Positions 1 to 9,031 of a stretch of 64,000 nucleotides of DNA are shown one piece after another (the stretch's first letter is position 1; each line of letters starts with the position of its first letter). The position numbers and the translations under genes were made by a program. Origin of the DNA: JAIRVZ01 sp031553755 (GTDB lineage: Bacteria; Bacteroidota; Bacteroidia; Bacteroidales; Azobacteroidaceae); NCBI GenBank assembly GCA_031553755.1, contig JAVBKZ010000021.1, positions 124,001-188,000 on the forward strand. The letters run 5' to 3'. The notes under the pieces are model-generated. The model was given only the letters and a program-made list of their open reading frames with translations, had not been told where the DNA came from and ran no database searches.

Positions 1-738
1 GGACAATATGTGATGTATTATTCCATCTCTAAATGGGGTGGGGGAGCTACATGCGGAATCGGAGTCGCGGTATCAACTAAACCGGGAGGCCCATTTGTTG
101 CTCCTGCCACAGGTAATTCCAGTGGAAGATTATTTGTTAGTTCGGAAATAGGAGTAAATAACTCGATCGATCCTTGTTTTGTAGAAGACAATGGTAAACG
201 GTATTTGTTTTGGGGCAGTTTTACCGGTTTGTTTATGACGGAACTGTCAGCCGATGGTATGACCGTAAAAGACGTTACTAAAAAAACACAAGTAGCGGGA
301 AATTCATTCGAAGCTACATATATTCATAAAAGAGGAAATTATTATTATTTGTTTGCCTCTGTGGGTACTTGTTGTGAGGGTTTGACAGCTTCAACTTACA
401 AGGTTGTTGTTGGGAGATCTACAAAGCTTGAAGGTCCTTATGTAAGTAAATCAGGAGCAGATATGAAAACTTTCAACACTAAATATAGTTGGCCGACTAA
501 TTATCAACCAATCGTACTGAAAGGCGATGGCGTTACTTTTGGAGGTCCCGGACACAATGCCCGGATTATAACCGATGATAATGGAGTTGATTGGATGCTT
601 TATCATGCTTATGTTAACAATGGATCTACCGAACGTAATTTGGCTTTGGATAAAGTGACATGGAGCGCGGATAATTGGCCGATGGTCGGTAATGGGACGC
701 CTTCATACATATTGAAAGAGATTCCTGTATTTAATTAG
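1..738 (+). CDS. GH43 arabinanase-like glycoside hydrolase, C-terminal part
   Basis: This is the 3' part of a gene that begins before the window; the frame is open from base 1 (G-Q-Y-V-M-Y-Y), so the first in-window start codon is internal. The visible 245 residues are a five-bladed beta-propeller of family GH43. They show the IDPCF strand carrying the pKa-modulating aspartate, the FEATYI strand whose glutamate (about codon 104 of the fragment) is the expected general acid, the YYYLFAS strand followed by a CC pair, VVVGRS...EGPY, and GPGHN. The CC and VGRS..GPY pattern is typical of endo-1,5-alpha-arabinanase-like subfamilies. It probably trims arabinan or arabinose side chains. The N-terminal catalytic-base aspartate and any signal peptide are outside the window. 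A gap of about 370 bp separates it from the next gene, so it is probably a separate transcription unit. Family call is firm; exact linkage is not. Confidence 0.85.
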   Translation, partial: GQYVMYYSISKWGGGATCGIGVAVSTKPGGPFVAPATGNSSGRLFVSSEIGVNNSIDPCFVEDNGKRYLFWGSFTGLFMTELSADGMTVKDVTKKTQVAGNSFEATYIHKRGNYYYLFASVGTCCEGLTASTYKVVVGRSTKLEGPYVSKSGADMKTFNTKYSWPTNYQPIVLKGDGVTFGGPGHNARIITDDNGVDWMLYHAYVNNGSTERNLALDKVTWSADNWPMVGNGTPSYILKEIPVFN

Positions 739-1110
739 GAATTAGAAATTCAATGAGTTGAAATCTTGGATAGTATTAAAAAAAAACGGTAAAAATGCAT
801 GAATTAATTGATTTTTAACGGGTATTAACCCGCCATTAACCCATTATTTAACCCATGAAAAAATAAATTTGATTAAATATGTGTGTGATTGGCGTGTTTT
901 TATAAAAAGTGGAAAAACTGATTTATTCTTTAAAAATAACAGTAAATAAATTTGGACAATAGTACAAAAGAATTCGTTTTTAGCACAAAAACGCTTGCGT
1001 GTATTGCTCTTAAATTTGTACCATCAAGGTTGAAATAAAGAACTCAAGATTAAAATATGATTAAATTAATTGTTACACCATTTAATATTACTTATTATTT
1101 ACAATTTATC
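739..1110. other. intergenic region before the SusCD operon, with promoter-like boxes
   Basis: AT-rich 372 bp with no convincing gene. It holds the phased TTAAC repeats and two exact matches to the Bacteroidota -7 consensus TAnnTTTG: TAAATTTG at 947-954 and TAAATTTG at 1011-1018. The second would give a leader of about 85 nt for the lipoprotein gene starting at 1111. Neither has a clear TTTG-type -33 box at the ideal 19-21 bp, so the choice between them is open. No riboswitch or terminator was recognised after the GH43 stop. Confidence 0.45.
815..854 (+). promoter_or_regulatory. four helically phased TTAAC repeats, possible operator
   Basis: TTAACGG at 815, then TTAACCC at 825, 836 and 848, spaced 10, 11 and 12 bp. 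The elements therefore lie on nearly the same face of the helix, about 90-160 bp upstream of two promoter-like boxes. The first two also form a small hairpin (CGGGT at 819-823 against ACCCG at 828-832). This resembles a multimeric activator site, but no regulator is known for it. Confidence 0.35.
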
Positions 1111-2487
1111 ATGAAAATTAAAACAAAAAGTTGCGTTCAGCACATCCGATGGATGTGGCTGATGCTAGTCGTTATTGGTATTGTCGGTTGTAAAGACGAC
1201 AAGGAAGAGGATGCGATAAGCGCCTTCGATCCGGGCAAATCGGTAGTTGTTTCATCTTTTATTCCCGCAGAAGGAGGGAAAAATACCCGCTTGGTTTTGT
1301 ACGGAGATAATTTCGGAAACGATATTTCCAAAATCAAAGTGACTATAGGGGAAGAAGTTGCCAAAGTAATAAGTGTTAGAGGGCAAAGTTTGTATTGTCT
1401 TGTCCCGATTCAGGCCAATGATGGAAAAATGGACATACAGGTGAGTATTCTCGATGCCAATGAAGATGTGATGGCTTCAGCAAAACCAGATTCCGCATTC
1501 CACTATGTTAGGAAAGTACGTGTTTCTACTTTTTTAGGGGATTATAAATCAGTAGAATCTGAAGTCGTAAAAAAAGAGGGTGCGTTTGGTGATTGTGGTT
1601 CATTTCGGGCTACAAAATGGTTAACATTCGATCCGCAAAATCCCAATCATTTGTATATTGCTTGTGCAACACAAGGTTGTCGCTTGATTGATTTTGAGAA
1701 AAAATATGTATCCAACTTTACTACTGGTATTGACAATGTTCCTTGTATCAATTGGACATTAGGCGGTGATATGATTGTTTCTCGTGACCAAGCTACTGAT
1801 GGAGTTACCGGTAATTATTTGTTTTCCCGTTCCTCCAATTTTGCTCAAAAAAACGACTTGTGCGTTGGTAGGGGACTTAAAAACACGACTACTCACCCTA
1901 TAAACGGGGAATTATATTTCGGAAGATTCAGAGCCGGTGATTTTCAGCGGTATGATTATGATACAAGAGAGGTGACAACAGTGTTCCAAAACACATACGC
2001 TGGTGTAGCGTTCCTTATCATAATGCATCCTACAGGAAAATATGCGTATATTGTTGAATCTGAAAGACATTATATCATGCGTGCAGACTATGATTGGGAT
2101 ACAAAAAACCTCATAGCTCTTCGTCATGTTTGCGGAGCTGCCGGTTCTTCAGGGTATGTTGACGGTATGGCGGGTAATGCGCGTCTGAATTGGCCGTGGC
2201 AAGGTGTTTTTGTGAAAAATCCAGATTATGTAAAAGCGGGTTTGGAAGATGAATATGATTTTTATTTTTGTGACAAATCAAATCATGCCATACGTATATT
2301 GACACCTCAAGGGTTGGTTGAAACTTATGCAGGCCGCGGTAATAACGGCACAAGTGGATACGCTGATGGAGATCTCCGTTTGCAAGCGCGTTTCAATAAT
2401 CCGGAGTCGATTGTATATGATGAAGTAAGAAAATGCTTTTATGTAGGAGATTCAAATAACTATGTTATCCGCAAGATTGGTGAATGA
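1111..2487 (+). CDS. IPT/TIG and NHL-repeat surface lipoprotein of the PUL
   Basis: A lipoprotein with a 458-residue precursor. I chose the ATG at 1111 rather than 1057 because it gives a standard signal peptide (MKIKTKSC..., hydrophobic WLMLVVIGIVG, then lipobox Cys). After a short linker comes an IPT/TIG immunoglobulin-like domain (roughly residues 45-130; VSSFIPAEGG, TRLVLYGDNFG). The rest forms NHL-type propeller repeats (LTFDPQNPNHLYIA, GYADGDLRLQARFNNPESIVYDE). This architecture is common next to SusC/SusD in Bacteroides xylan and pectin PULs. By position it is a surface glycan-binding protein, not an enzyme. Its stop codon overlaps the upstream SusC start (ATGA at 2484-2487), so the two are probably translationally coupled. 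It is likely the first gene of the operon. Sugar specificity cannot be read from the sequence. Confidence 0.8.
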   Translation: MKIKTKSCVQHIRWMWLMLVVIGIVGCKDDKEEDAISAFDPGKSVVVSSFIPAEGGKNTRLVLYGDNFGNDISKIKVTIGEEVAKVISVRGQSLYCLVPIQANDGKMDIQVSILDANEDVMASAKPDSAFHYVRKVRVSTFLGDYKSVESEVVKKEGAFGDCGSFRATKWLTFDPQNPNHLYIACATQGCRLIDFEKKYVSNFTTGIDNVPCINWTLGGDMIVSRDQATDGVTGNYLFSRSSNFAQKNDLCVGRGLKNTTTHPINGELYFGRFRAGDFQRYDYDTREVTTVFQNTYAGVAFLIIMHPTGKYAYIVESERHYIMRADYDWDTKNLIALRHVCGAAGSSGYVDGMAGNARLNWPWQGVFVKNPDYVKAGLEDEYDFYFCDKSNHAIRILTPQGLVETYAGRGNNGTSGYADGDLRLQARFNNPESIVYDEVRKCFYVGDSNNYVIRKIGE

Positions 2488-5400
2488 TTAATGAAAAAAC
2501 ATACATTTATATGATGAAGAATTTTATATTAACATGCTTGTTGTTGCTCGGACTTTCTGCAAGTTCCTCGGCACAGGAAAAAGTTACGGTAACAGGAACT
2601 GTAACTGATATGAATAATGAGCCTCTGATTGGAGTCTCCGTATCCGTACGCAATGTCGCGGGATTAGGTACGACTACCGATCTAGATGGAAAATATTCAA
2701 TAAAAATGGAACCTTACAATACCTTAATTTTTTCTTATTTAGGTTATGATAAGGTAGAAGTATTGGTTAAAGAACAAAGGTTGATTAGCATCAAAATGAA
2801 GGAAGCTGATGCTCAAGTGATTAATGAAGTAGTGGTTACAGCTACAGGTACACAACGAAAAATAGCGGTAACCGGTGCTATTACTACTGTGGAAATAGAA
2901 GAATTAAAGGCTAATCCGACAGCTTCTATTGCCAATTCATTGGCAGGAGTGGTTCCCGGCATCATGGCGATGCAAACTTCCGGTCAGCCTGGTAGTGTTG
3001 CAGAATTTTGGATACGCAGTATTTCTACTTTTGGAGCCAATAATTCGGCTTTGGTTTTGGTTGACGGATTTGAACGCGACTTGAATGAAGTGAATGTGGA
3101 GGATGTGGAATCATTTACTGTACTGAAAGATGCTTCTACTACAGCTATTTACGGAAGTAAAGGCGCTAATGGAGTTATTTTGGTAAATACGAGACGAGGG
3201 AAAGAAGGGAAAATCAACATCAGTGTGAAAGCGGAAGGCTTTTATAACATGCTGACGCAACTCCCTAAATTTGCCGATGGGTATACCTACGCTTCTTTGG
3301 CTAACGAAGCGAAGATCACACGTAATCAACCTGCTTTATTTCAACCGGAAGAATTAGAAATATATCGTTTGAAATTAGACCCTGATTTATATCCCAATGT
3401 AAATTGGATGGATGAAATGTTGAAGGATGGAGCATGGAGTGATCGTTTCTCTGTAAACATGAGCGGGGGAGGAACGACTGCCCGTTATTATGTATCGGCA
3501 GGATATCAGGATCAGGAAGGTATGTACAAGGTAGATAAGGCGATGAAAGATTACGACACCAGCGCTAACTATAAGAAAATAACATACCGTACTAACGTGG
3601 ATATAGACATTACTAAAACAACCCTGTTGAAAGTCGGAGTTGCAGGAACGCTACAAAAAGAAAATCAACCGGGAGTTGGACATACCGCGATATGGACAGC
3701 ATTGATGGGATATAATCCCATTTTGGTACCTAAGATGTATTCAAACGGATATGTGCCGGCTGTAAACGATAATGATACTAATGCAGACAACAATATCGAC
3801 CGGTTCAATCCATGGGTACAAGCTACCCAGACTGGATTCAAAGAGGCATGGAAAAATAACATCCAGACGAATGTTACCGTGGAGCAAAATTTCGATTTTA
3901 TTACCAAGGGACTTTCTTTTATAGGAAAACTAGGATATGACACCAATAATGAAAATGCAATTCAACGTTTGAAATATCCGGCGTTATATCAGGCCGAACG
4001 TGTTCGTGATGAAAATGGAGAAATAATTTACAAGCGATTTGTTCCGGAGATGAAAATGGAACAATTTACTTCAAATTCAGGAGATAGAAGAGAATACTTT
4101 GAAGCGGAAGTGCACTATGGTCGCAGATTCAGTAAACATCATGTAGGAGGCGTTTTGAGGTACAATCAGGCATCGAAGATACAAACTCAAAACATAGGAT
4201 CCGATCTTAGGAATGGTATCGCTCGCCGTAATCAAGGATTAGCGGGGCGTGTCAACTACAATTGGTCATCGCGTTATTTTGTTGATTTCAATTTCGGATA
4301 CACAGGTTCGGAGAATTTTAGTGCAGGTAACAGGTTTGGGTTTTTCCCTGCTGTTTCAGGCGCTTGGAATATTGCGGAAGAATCTTTCATCGTGAATAAT
4401 TTACCATGGATGAATATGTTCAAGGTTCGCTATTCCTGGGGTAAAACCGGTATGGATGTTATAAAATTTAATAATGTAGAGGTTCGATTCCCATACTTAG
4501 CTACTCTCGAAAGAATGACGGAAGCCTTGGATTCTTATGGATTTCTTCAAGCCACCTCTGGAGGTTACCAGTTTGCAGACTACAATTTTGCCAGATATTA
4601 CGGAGGTATACGTTATTCTGATTTTGCATCTCCATACATTACATGGGAAACCTCTATCAAACAAGATTTGGGTATTGATTATTCCATGTTCAGAGACAAA
4701 TTATCGGGAGCTATAGATTACTTTACTGAGCTTCGCGAGGGAATTTACATGGAGCGTAAATATCTCCCGTTCATGGCAGGTTTAGAGAATAGTGATACTG
4801 GTGTAAAATTTCCGAAAGCAAATGTAGGTTCGGTAAAAGTACGTGGATTTGATGGAAATGTTGCTTATAAAGAAAAATTAGGAAACGTAGATTTAACCTT
4901 GCGTGGTAATATTACCTACAGTAAAAATGAAATTCTTGAAAGGGATGAAGAAAATACAATCTATACTTATAAATTGATGGAAGGCCATAGGGTAGATCAA
5001 GCTATGGGACTAATTGCTTTAGGGCTGTTCAAAGATTATGAAGAAATCAGGAATAGTCCGACTCAAACATTCGGAGATGTAATGCCGGGTGATATCAAAT
5101 ACAAGGATATCAATGGAGATGGGGTTATTGATGATAATGATAGAGCGGCTATCGGAGCGACTACCAAGCCGAATCTTACTTATGGATTTGGAGCGTCTGC
5201 CAGATGGAAAGGATTTAATGTAAGCGTACACTTCCAAGGTGTAGGTAAATCGACTTATTTCATCAATGGTTCCACTGTTTATATGTTTAGTACAGGTGAC
5301 GGTTGGGGAAATATACTGGACGACATGGCTCATTCGAACCGTTGGATTCTTGGTGTAAACGAAGATCCTAATGCCGACTATCCTCGTTTAACTTATGGCA

Positions 5401-5663
5401 ACAATGTCAATAACAACAGGGCTTCTACTTTTTGGTTGAGAGACGGTTCTTACTTGCGTCTGAAAACGGTGGATGTTGGATATTCACTTCCTAAAACTTG
5501 GGTTAATAAAGCCTATTTAAATGATGTCCGTATCTTTTTCATAGGTACAAACCTGCTTACCTTTGCTAAATTCAAGGGTTGGGATCCCGAAATGGGAAGT
5601 TCTGACGGAAAGAAATATCCACTTTCTAAAACCTATTCATTGGGAATCTCGGTTAATTTATAA
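2484..5663 (+). CDS. SusC/RagA-family TonB-dependent outer-membrane transporter
   Basis: Outer-membrane barrel that imports oligosaccharides with its SusD lid, powered by TonB. The ATG at 2484 overlaps the preceding stop by four bases; ATGs at 2511 and 2514 give a more compact signal peptide and are also plausible. The order is signal peptide ending SASSSAQ, carboxypeptidase-regulatory-like domain (VTGTVTDMNNEPLIGVSV), TonB-box-like stretch (INEVVVTATG), and plug domain with the SusC hallmark VLVDGFERDLNEVNVEDVES and VLKDASTTAIYGSKGANGV. A long beta-barrel follows, ending in a terminal aromatic-type strand (YSLGISVNL). Length (1059 aa) is normal for the family. It is followed after 16 bp by SusD. 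Substrate is inferred as xylan-derived oligosaccharides from the downstream GH10 and GH115. Confidence 0.95.
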   Translation: MINEKTYIYMMKNFILTCLLLLGLSASSSAQEKVTVTGTVTDMNNEPLIGVSVSVRNVAGLGTTTDLDGKYSIKMEPYNTLIFSYLGYDKVEVLVKEQRLISIKMKEADAQVINEVVVTATGTQRKIAVTGAITTVEIEELKANPTASIANSLAGVVPGIMAMQTSGQPGSVAEFWIRSISTFGANNSALVLVDGFERDLNEVNVEDVESFTVLKDASTTAIYGSKGANGVILVNTRRGKEGKINISVKAEGFYNMLTQLPKFADGYTYASLANEAKITRNQPALFQPEELEIYRLKLDPDLYPNVNWMDEMLKDGAWSDRFSVNMSGGGTTARYYVSAGYQDQEGMYKVDKAMKDYDTSANYKKITYRTNVDIDITKTTLLKVGVAGTLQKENQPGVGHTAIWTALMGYNPILVPKMYSNGYVPAVNDNDTNADNNIDRFNPWVQATQTGFKEAWKNNIQTNVTVEQNFDFITKGLSFIGKLGYDTNNENAIQRLKYPALYQAERVRDENGEIIYKRFVPEMKMEQFTSNSGDRREYFEAEVHYGRRFSKHHVGGVLRYNQASKIQTQNIGSDLRNGIARRNQGLAGRVNYNWSSRYFVDFNFGYTGSENFSAGNRFGFFPAVSGAWNIAEESFIVNNLPWMNMFKVRYSWGKTGMDVIKFNNVEVRFPYLATLERMTEALDSYGFLQATSGGYQFADYNFARYYGGIRYSDFASPYITWETSIKQDLGIDYSMFRDKLSGAIDYFTELREGIYMERKYLPFMAGLENSDTGVKFPKANVGSVKVRGFDGNVAYKEKLGNVDLTLRGNITYSKNEILERDEENTIYTYKLMEGHRVDQAMGLIALGLFKDYEEIRNSPTQTFGDVMPGDIKYKDINGDGVIDDNDRAAIGATTKPNLTYGFGASARWKGFNVSVHFQGVGKSTYFINGSTVYMFSTGDGWGNILDDMAHSNRWILGVNEDPNADYPRLTYGNNVNNNRASTFWLRDGSYLRLKTVDVGYSLPKTWVNKAYLNDVRIFFIGTNLLTFAKFKGWDPEMGSSDGKKYPLSKTYSLGISVNL

Positions 5664-5679
5664 AACAAAATATGAAAAT

Positions 5680-7788
5680 ATGAAAAAAGTAATTATAATT
5701 TTATCTATTGTGGTGGGATTGGGTTTTGCGATGGTCGGATGTTCCGATTATTTAGACTCAGATTATCTGGCCACTGAACGTTTGAACATTGAAGCCGTGT
5801 TCAATAATAAAGATTATACGAATAGTTGGTTGGCGCGTGGTTATTCTTTTTTAGGAAGTAATTATCTGCAAGACGTAGCCAGTAAAAAAAACGTTCCTTT
5901 TAATTTTGCCGACGATATGTATTTTGATGGAGAAAACAATCGTTACCGCAACTGGAAGGCCGGTCGATATTCTGAAACTGGATTAAATGGCGAATCTAAG
6001 GGAATATGGGAAAATGCCTACAATGGTATTCGTCAGGTTTCCGTTTTTGTGGACAACATTGATAATAGTACAGTATTTAATAAGAGGGAACGTGATGACA
6101 TGAAAGCGCAAGCTCATTTCTTGAGAGCTTATTTTTACTGGATATTGATTCGTACTTATGGCCCTGTACCCATTGTACCCGAACATGGTATTGATTATAC
6201 AAAAGAATACGATGAGATAGCACAGCCTCGTAATACGTATGACGAATGTGTGAACTATATTACTGACGAATTAGTTCAGGCGGCAAGAATGCTTCCGTTT
6301 GAACGAGGTGCGGAAGATGTTACCCGTCCTACTCAGGGTGCTGCTTTGGCGCTCCGGGCAAAAGTACTTCTGTATGCGGCCAGTCCATTATATAATGGAA
6401 AAGCTCCGGTTGATGTATCGTCTGCCATGGTAGATAAAAAAGGAAGACATTTACTTCCGGATACTTACGATGAATCTAAATGGGCGAAAGCGGCGGCGGC
6501 GGCTAAGGATGTGATGGATTTAAATGTTTATAAATTGAATATTGTTTATAAAAGAACAGAAACGGTAGAGCCTTTAGCGTATCCTGTAACCATTATACCT
6601 CCTTACGATGCTAATTTTTCAGGTAAAAATTGGCCGGAAGGTTGGAATGATATAGATCCATTTGAATCGTATCGTTCCATGTTTAACGGAACAGTTCCTG
6701 CTTATGAAAATAAGGAGTTGATTTTTACTCGCGGGCAAAATGGATCTGTTGAAAATTTAGCTGTTATGGTGGAACATCAATTGCCACGTTCGTATGGAAA
6801 AGGTTACAATTCACATTGTATGACACAGAAGCAATGTGACGCTTACTATATGAACGATGGAACGGATTGTCCGGGTATGAACGACATTTATGCAGATAAG
6901 TCGGCTTATGTAGGCAGGTACAATACTCTCCCTCGTGCAGCCGGATATGTAGCTACAGCAGAAATTGTCGATTATCCTGAATTAGGGCCACAAGGGACTA
7001 ATGTTTCCAAACAATATGCAAAACGTGAACCTCGTTTTTATGCATCAGTTGCCTACAATGGCAGTACCTGGAATCTACTGAATGCTAATACCGGAGGTCA
7101 AGTAGATGAAGTAAAAAATATACAAGTATTTTATTATCTTGGCGAAGCCAATGGATATAAAGGGGGAACTTCTGGTTCAACAGGTAACTATTCATCAATT
7201 ACTGGTATCGGTATCAAGAAATATGTACATCCTGATGATATAAGTTTGATCGCAAATCAGTACGAAACCGGTCGTATACAAAAGAAAGTAGATCCTGCTA
7301 TCCGTTATGCGGAAATATTGTTAATCTATGCTGAAGCATTGAATGAATTGACGACTTCTTACAGCATACCTTCTTGGGATGGTAACGTTACACATGCAAT
7401 CAGCCGTAACGAAGCCGAAATGAAGAAAGGTATTCAGCCTGTGCGTATCCGTGCCGGAGTTCCTGATTATACAACCGAAGTATATGGTAATGCGGATATG
7501 TTCCGTACAAAATTGAAACGTGAACGCCAGATTGAATTGTTTGCCGAAGGACAACGTTATTTTGATTTACGTCGTTGGGGAGATGCTCCTAATGAGGAAT
7601 CATTACCTATTTATGGATGTAATATATATAGTAGTAAAAATCAGAGGGAAATTTTCCATACGCCAGTGATTTGTCCATCGTTGGCACCTATATTTTCCCC
7701 TAAAATGTGGTTTTGGCCCATTCATCATGATGAATTAAAACGCAATAAAGAATTGACTCAAAATCCGGGTTGGACAGATCCCGAATAA
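5680..7788 (+). CDS. SusD/RagB-family surface glycan-binding lipoprotein
   Basis: Surface lipoprotein that caps the SusC channel and captures oligosaccharides. The start at 5680 was chosen because MKKVIIILSIVVGL...MVGC is a clean lipoprotein signal; the longer reading frame from 5563 runs inside susC. Family features are SDYLDSD after the lipid cysteine, the TPR-like helices KAQAHFLRAYFYWILIRTYGPVPIV, TQGAALALRAKVLLYAASPLYNG, the AEILLIYAEALNEL helix, and the C-terminal signature FAEGQRYFDLRRWGDA with the final LTQNPGW. Length is 702 aa, on the long side for SusD. It is the partner of the SusC just upstream and overlaps the next lipoprotein's upstream region by a few bases only. Confidence 0.95.
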   Translation: MKKVIIILSIVVGLGFAMVGCSDYLDSDYLATERLNIEAVFNNKDYTNSWLARGYSFLGSNYLQDVASKKNVPFNFADDMYFDGENNRYRNWKAGRYSETGLNGESKGIWENAYNGIRQVSVFVDNIDNSTVFNKRERDDMKAQAHFLRAYFYWILIRTYGPVPIVPEHGIDYTKEYDEIAQPRNTYDECVNYITDELVQAARMLPFERGAEDVTRPTQGAALALRAKVLLYAASPLYNGKAPVDVSSAMVDKKGRHLLPDTYDESKWAKAAAAAKDVMDLNVYKLNIVYKRTETVEPLAYPVTIIPPYDANFSGKNWPEGWNDIDPFESYRSMFNGTVPAYENKELIFTRGQNGSVENLAVMVEHQLPRSYGKGYNSHCMTQKQCDAYYMNDGTDCPGMNDIYADKSAYVGRYNTLPRAAGYVATAEIVDYPELGPQGTNVSKQYAKREPRFYASVAYNGSTWNLLNANTGGQVDEVKNIQVFYYLGEANGYKGGTSGSTGNYSSITGIGIKKYVHPDDISLIANQYETGRIQKKVDPAIRYAEILLIYAEALNELTTSYSIPSWDGNVTHAISRNEAEMKKGIQPVRIRAGVPDYTTEVYGNADMFRTKLKRERQIELFAEGQRYFDLRRWGDAPNEESLPIYGCNIYSSKNQREIFHTPVICPSLAPIFSPKMWFWPIHHDELKRNKELTQNPGWTDPE

Positions 7789-7808
7789 TTTTAAAAGAAT
7801 TTGCAACA

Positions 7809-8807
7809 ATGAAGAAGAATATATATTTTCTTATTTTAGTCGTGATATCAGTGGTATGCTGCGTATCGTGTAACAATGAGTGGGAAGATGAACAATTTCA
7901 ACAATTGGTCTCTTTCAAAGCCACGCCGGATGCCAATGGCGTAACAGTTGCGTATTTACATTACTTGCCTGAAGGGGAAGTCACTTATCAACTCCCAATA
8001 ATCGTCAGTGGTTCAACTCCGAATGCTCAAAAGCGCACTGTACGTATCGCATTGGATCATGATACTTTGACTGCGTTAAACGAAGCGCGTTATGGACACC
8101 AGACAGATTTATATTTCAAGGAATTAGATCCTAAATATTACAGCTTTCCCGAAACAGTTGAGATTCCGGCCGGTCAGTCTCTTGCCACGCTACCCATTAA
8201 ATTTACACTAGGAGATTTAGACCAGTCTGATAAATGGGTATTGCCCTTGACAATTGTGGATGATCCATCATACGATTATCAGGCTAATCCCCGCAAGCAT
8301 TATAGGAAAGCGTTATTGCGCATTACTCCATATAATGATTATTCGGGTAAGTATGCTAGTACTAAGGTAGTTTTGGCTGGAGATAATGCAAACCCTCTGA
8401 CAGTGGGAGAAAATTGGGCTTATGTGGTAGATAATAATACTATTTTTATGTATGCAGGAAGTCGAAATATTGATAATAAGGACCGCAAAAAGTACAAAAT
8501 CAATATTAGGTTTACTGATGAAGTTGTGGATCCCTTAGCCGGAACGAAGAAATTAGAGGTATGGTCAGATAATTCGGATATTAAACTCAATGTTACAACA
8601 CCGACATATTCGAAAACAGAAAAAATGGATGCTGTAAAAACTTATCTGAAATTAATTGATATTGTCCTTAATTTATCTTATAGTTTTGAAGATTATACTA
8701 CTGTTCCTGGTTTTGGTTTGAAATATTCCGTAGATGGACCAATAGGGTTGCGACGTTCAATGAATACGTTGATACCAGATCAGGATCAACAAATTCAATG
8801 GGAATAG
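7809..8807 (+). CDS. DUF1735 (BT_3987-type) surface lipoprotein
   Basis: Lipoprotein of 332 aa starting at 7809 (MKKNIYFLILVVISVVCCVSC). The ORF extension to 7770 lies within susD and adds no signal. The N-terminal half (about residues 30-160) matches the DUF1735 beta-sandwich found in SusE/F-position proteins (QLPIIVSGSTPNAQKRTVRIALDHD, FPETVEIPAGQSLATLPIKFT). The C-terminal half looks like the partner domain often paired with it (DUF4361 or a relative; FEDYTTVPGFGLKYSVDG). These proteins have no catalytic motif and act as auxiliary glycan binders in GH43/GH10-type PULs. It is the last gene before a terminator-like hairpin at 8826-8882, so the SusCD binding module may be expressed more strongly than the enzyme genes that follow. 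Confidence 0.8.
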   Translation: MKKNIYFLILVVISVVCCVSCNNEWEDEQFQQLVSFKATPDANGVTVAYLHYLPEGEVTYQLPIIVSGSTPNAQKRTVRIALDHDTLTALNEARYGHQTDLYFKELDPKYYSFPETVEIPAGQSLATLPIKFTLGDLDQSDKWVLPLTIVDDPSYDYQANPRKHYRKALLRITPYNDYSGKYASTKVVLAGDNANPLTVGENWAYVVDNNTIFMYAGSRNIDNKDRKKYKINIRFTDEVVDPLAGTKKLEVWSDNSDIKLNVTTPTYSKTEKMDAVKTYLKLIDIVLNLSYSFEDYTTVPGFGLKYSVDGPIGLRRSMNTLIPDQDQQIQWE

Positions 8808-8825
8808 TTTAGTTTGAATAATTAT

Positions 8826-8882
8826 AGAAAGAGGTTGTTTGAAAAGTTGCAACAATACTTTTTAGGCATCCTCTTTCTTTTT
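8826..8882 (+). terminator. terminator-like hairpin after the SusCD block
   Basis: Perfect 9-bp arms (AGAAAGAGG at 8826-8834, CCTCTTTCT at 8870-8878) around a 35-nt loop, followed by a run of T to 8882. The loop is long and the stem only moderately GC-rich, so it may act as a partial terminator or mRNA 3'-end stabiliser, leaving read-through into the enzyme genes. The remaining 150 bp to 9032 is AT-rich with no clear TAnnTTTG box. Confidence 0.5.
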
Positions 8883-9031
8883 AATCAAATTAAGTACCGA
8901 ATACCAAAGGATTTTATTATTCCCGCAGAATACGCGGAAATATTAATATTTGCACAATTCAGTGTAATCAATGGGAAAATAATTCTTTAATTTAATTTTC
9001 GATTTATACTTAGAATCTAAGAATAATTACC

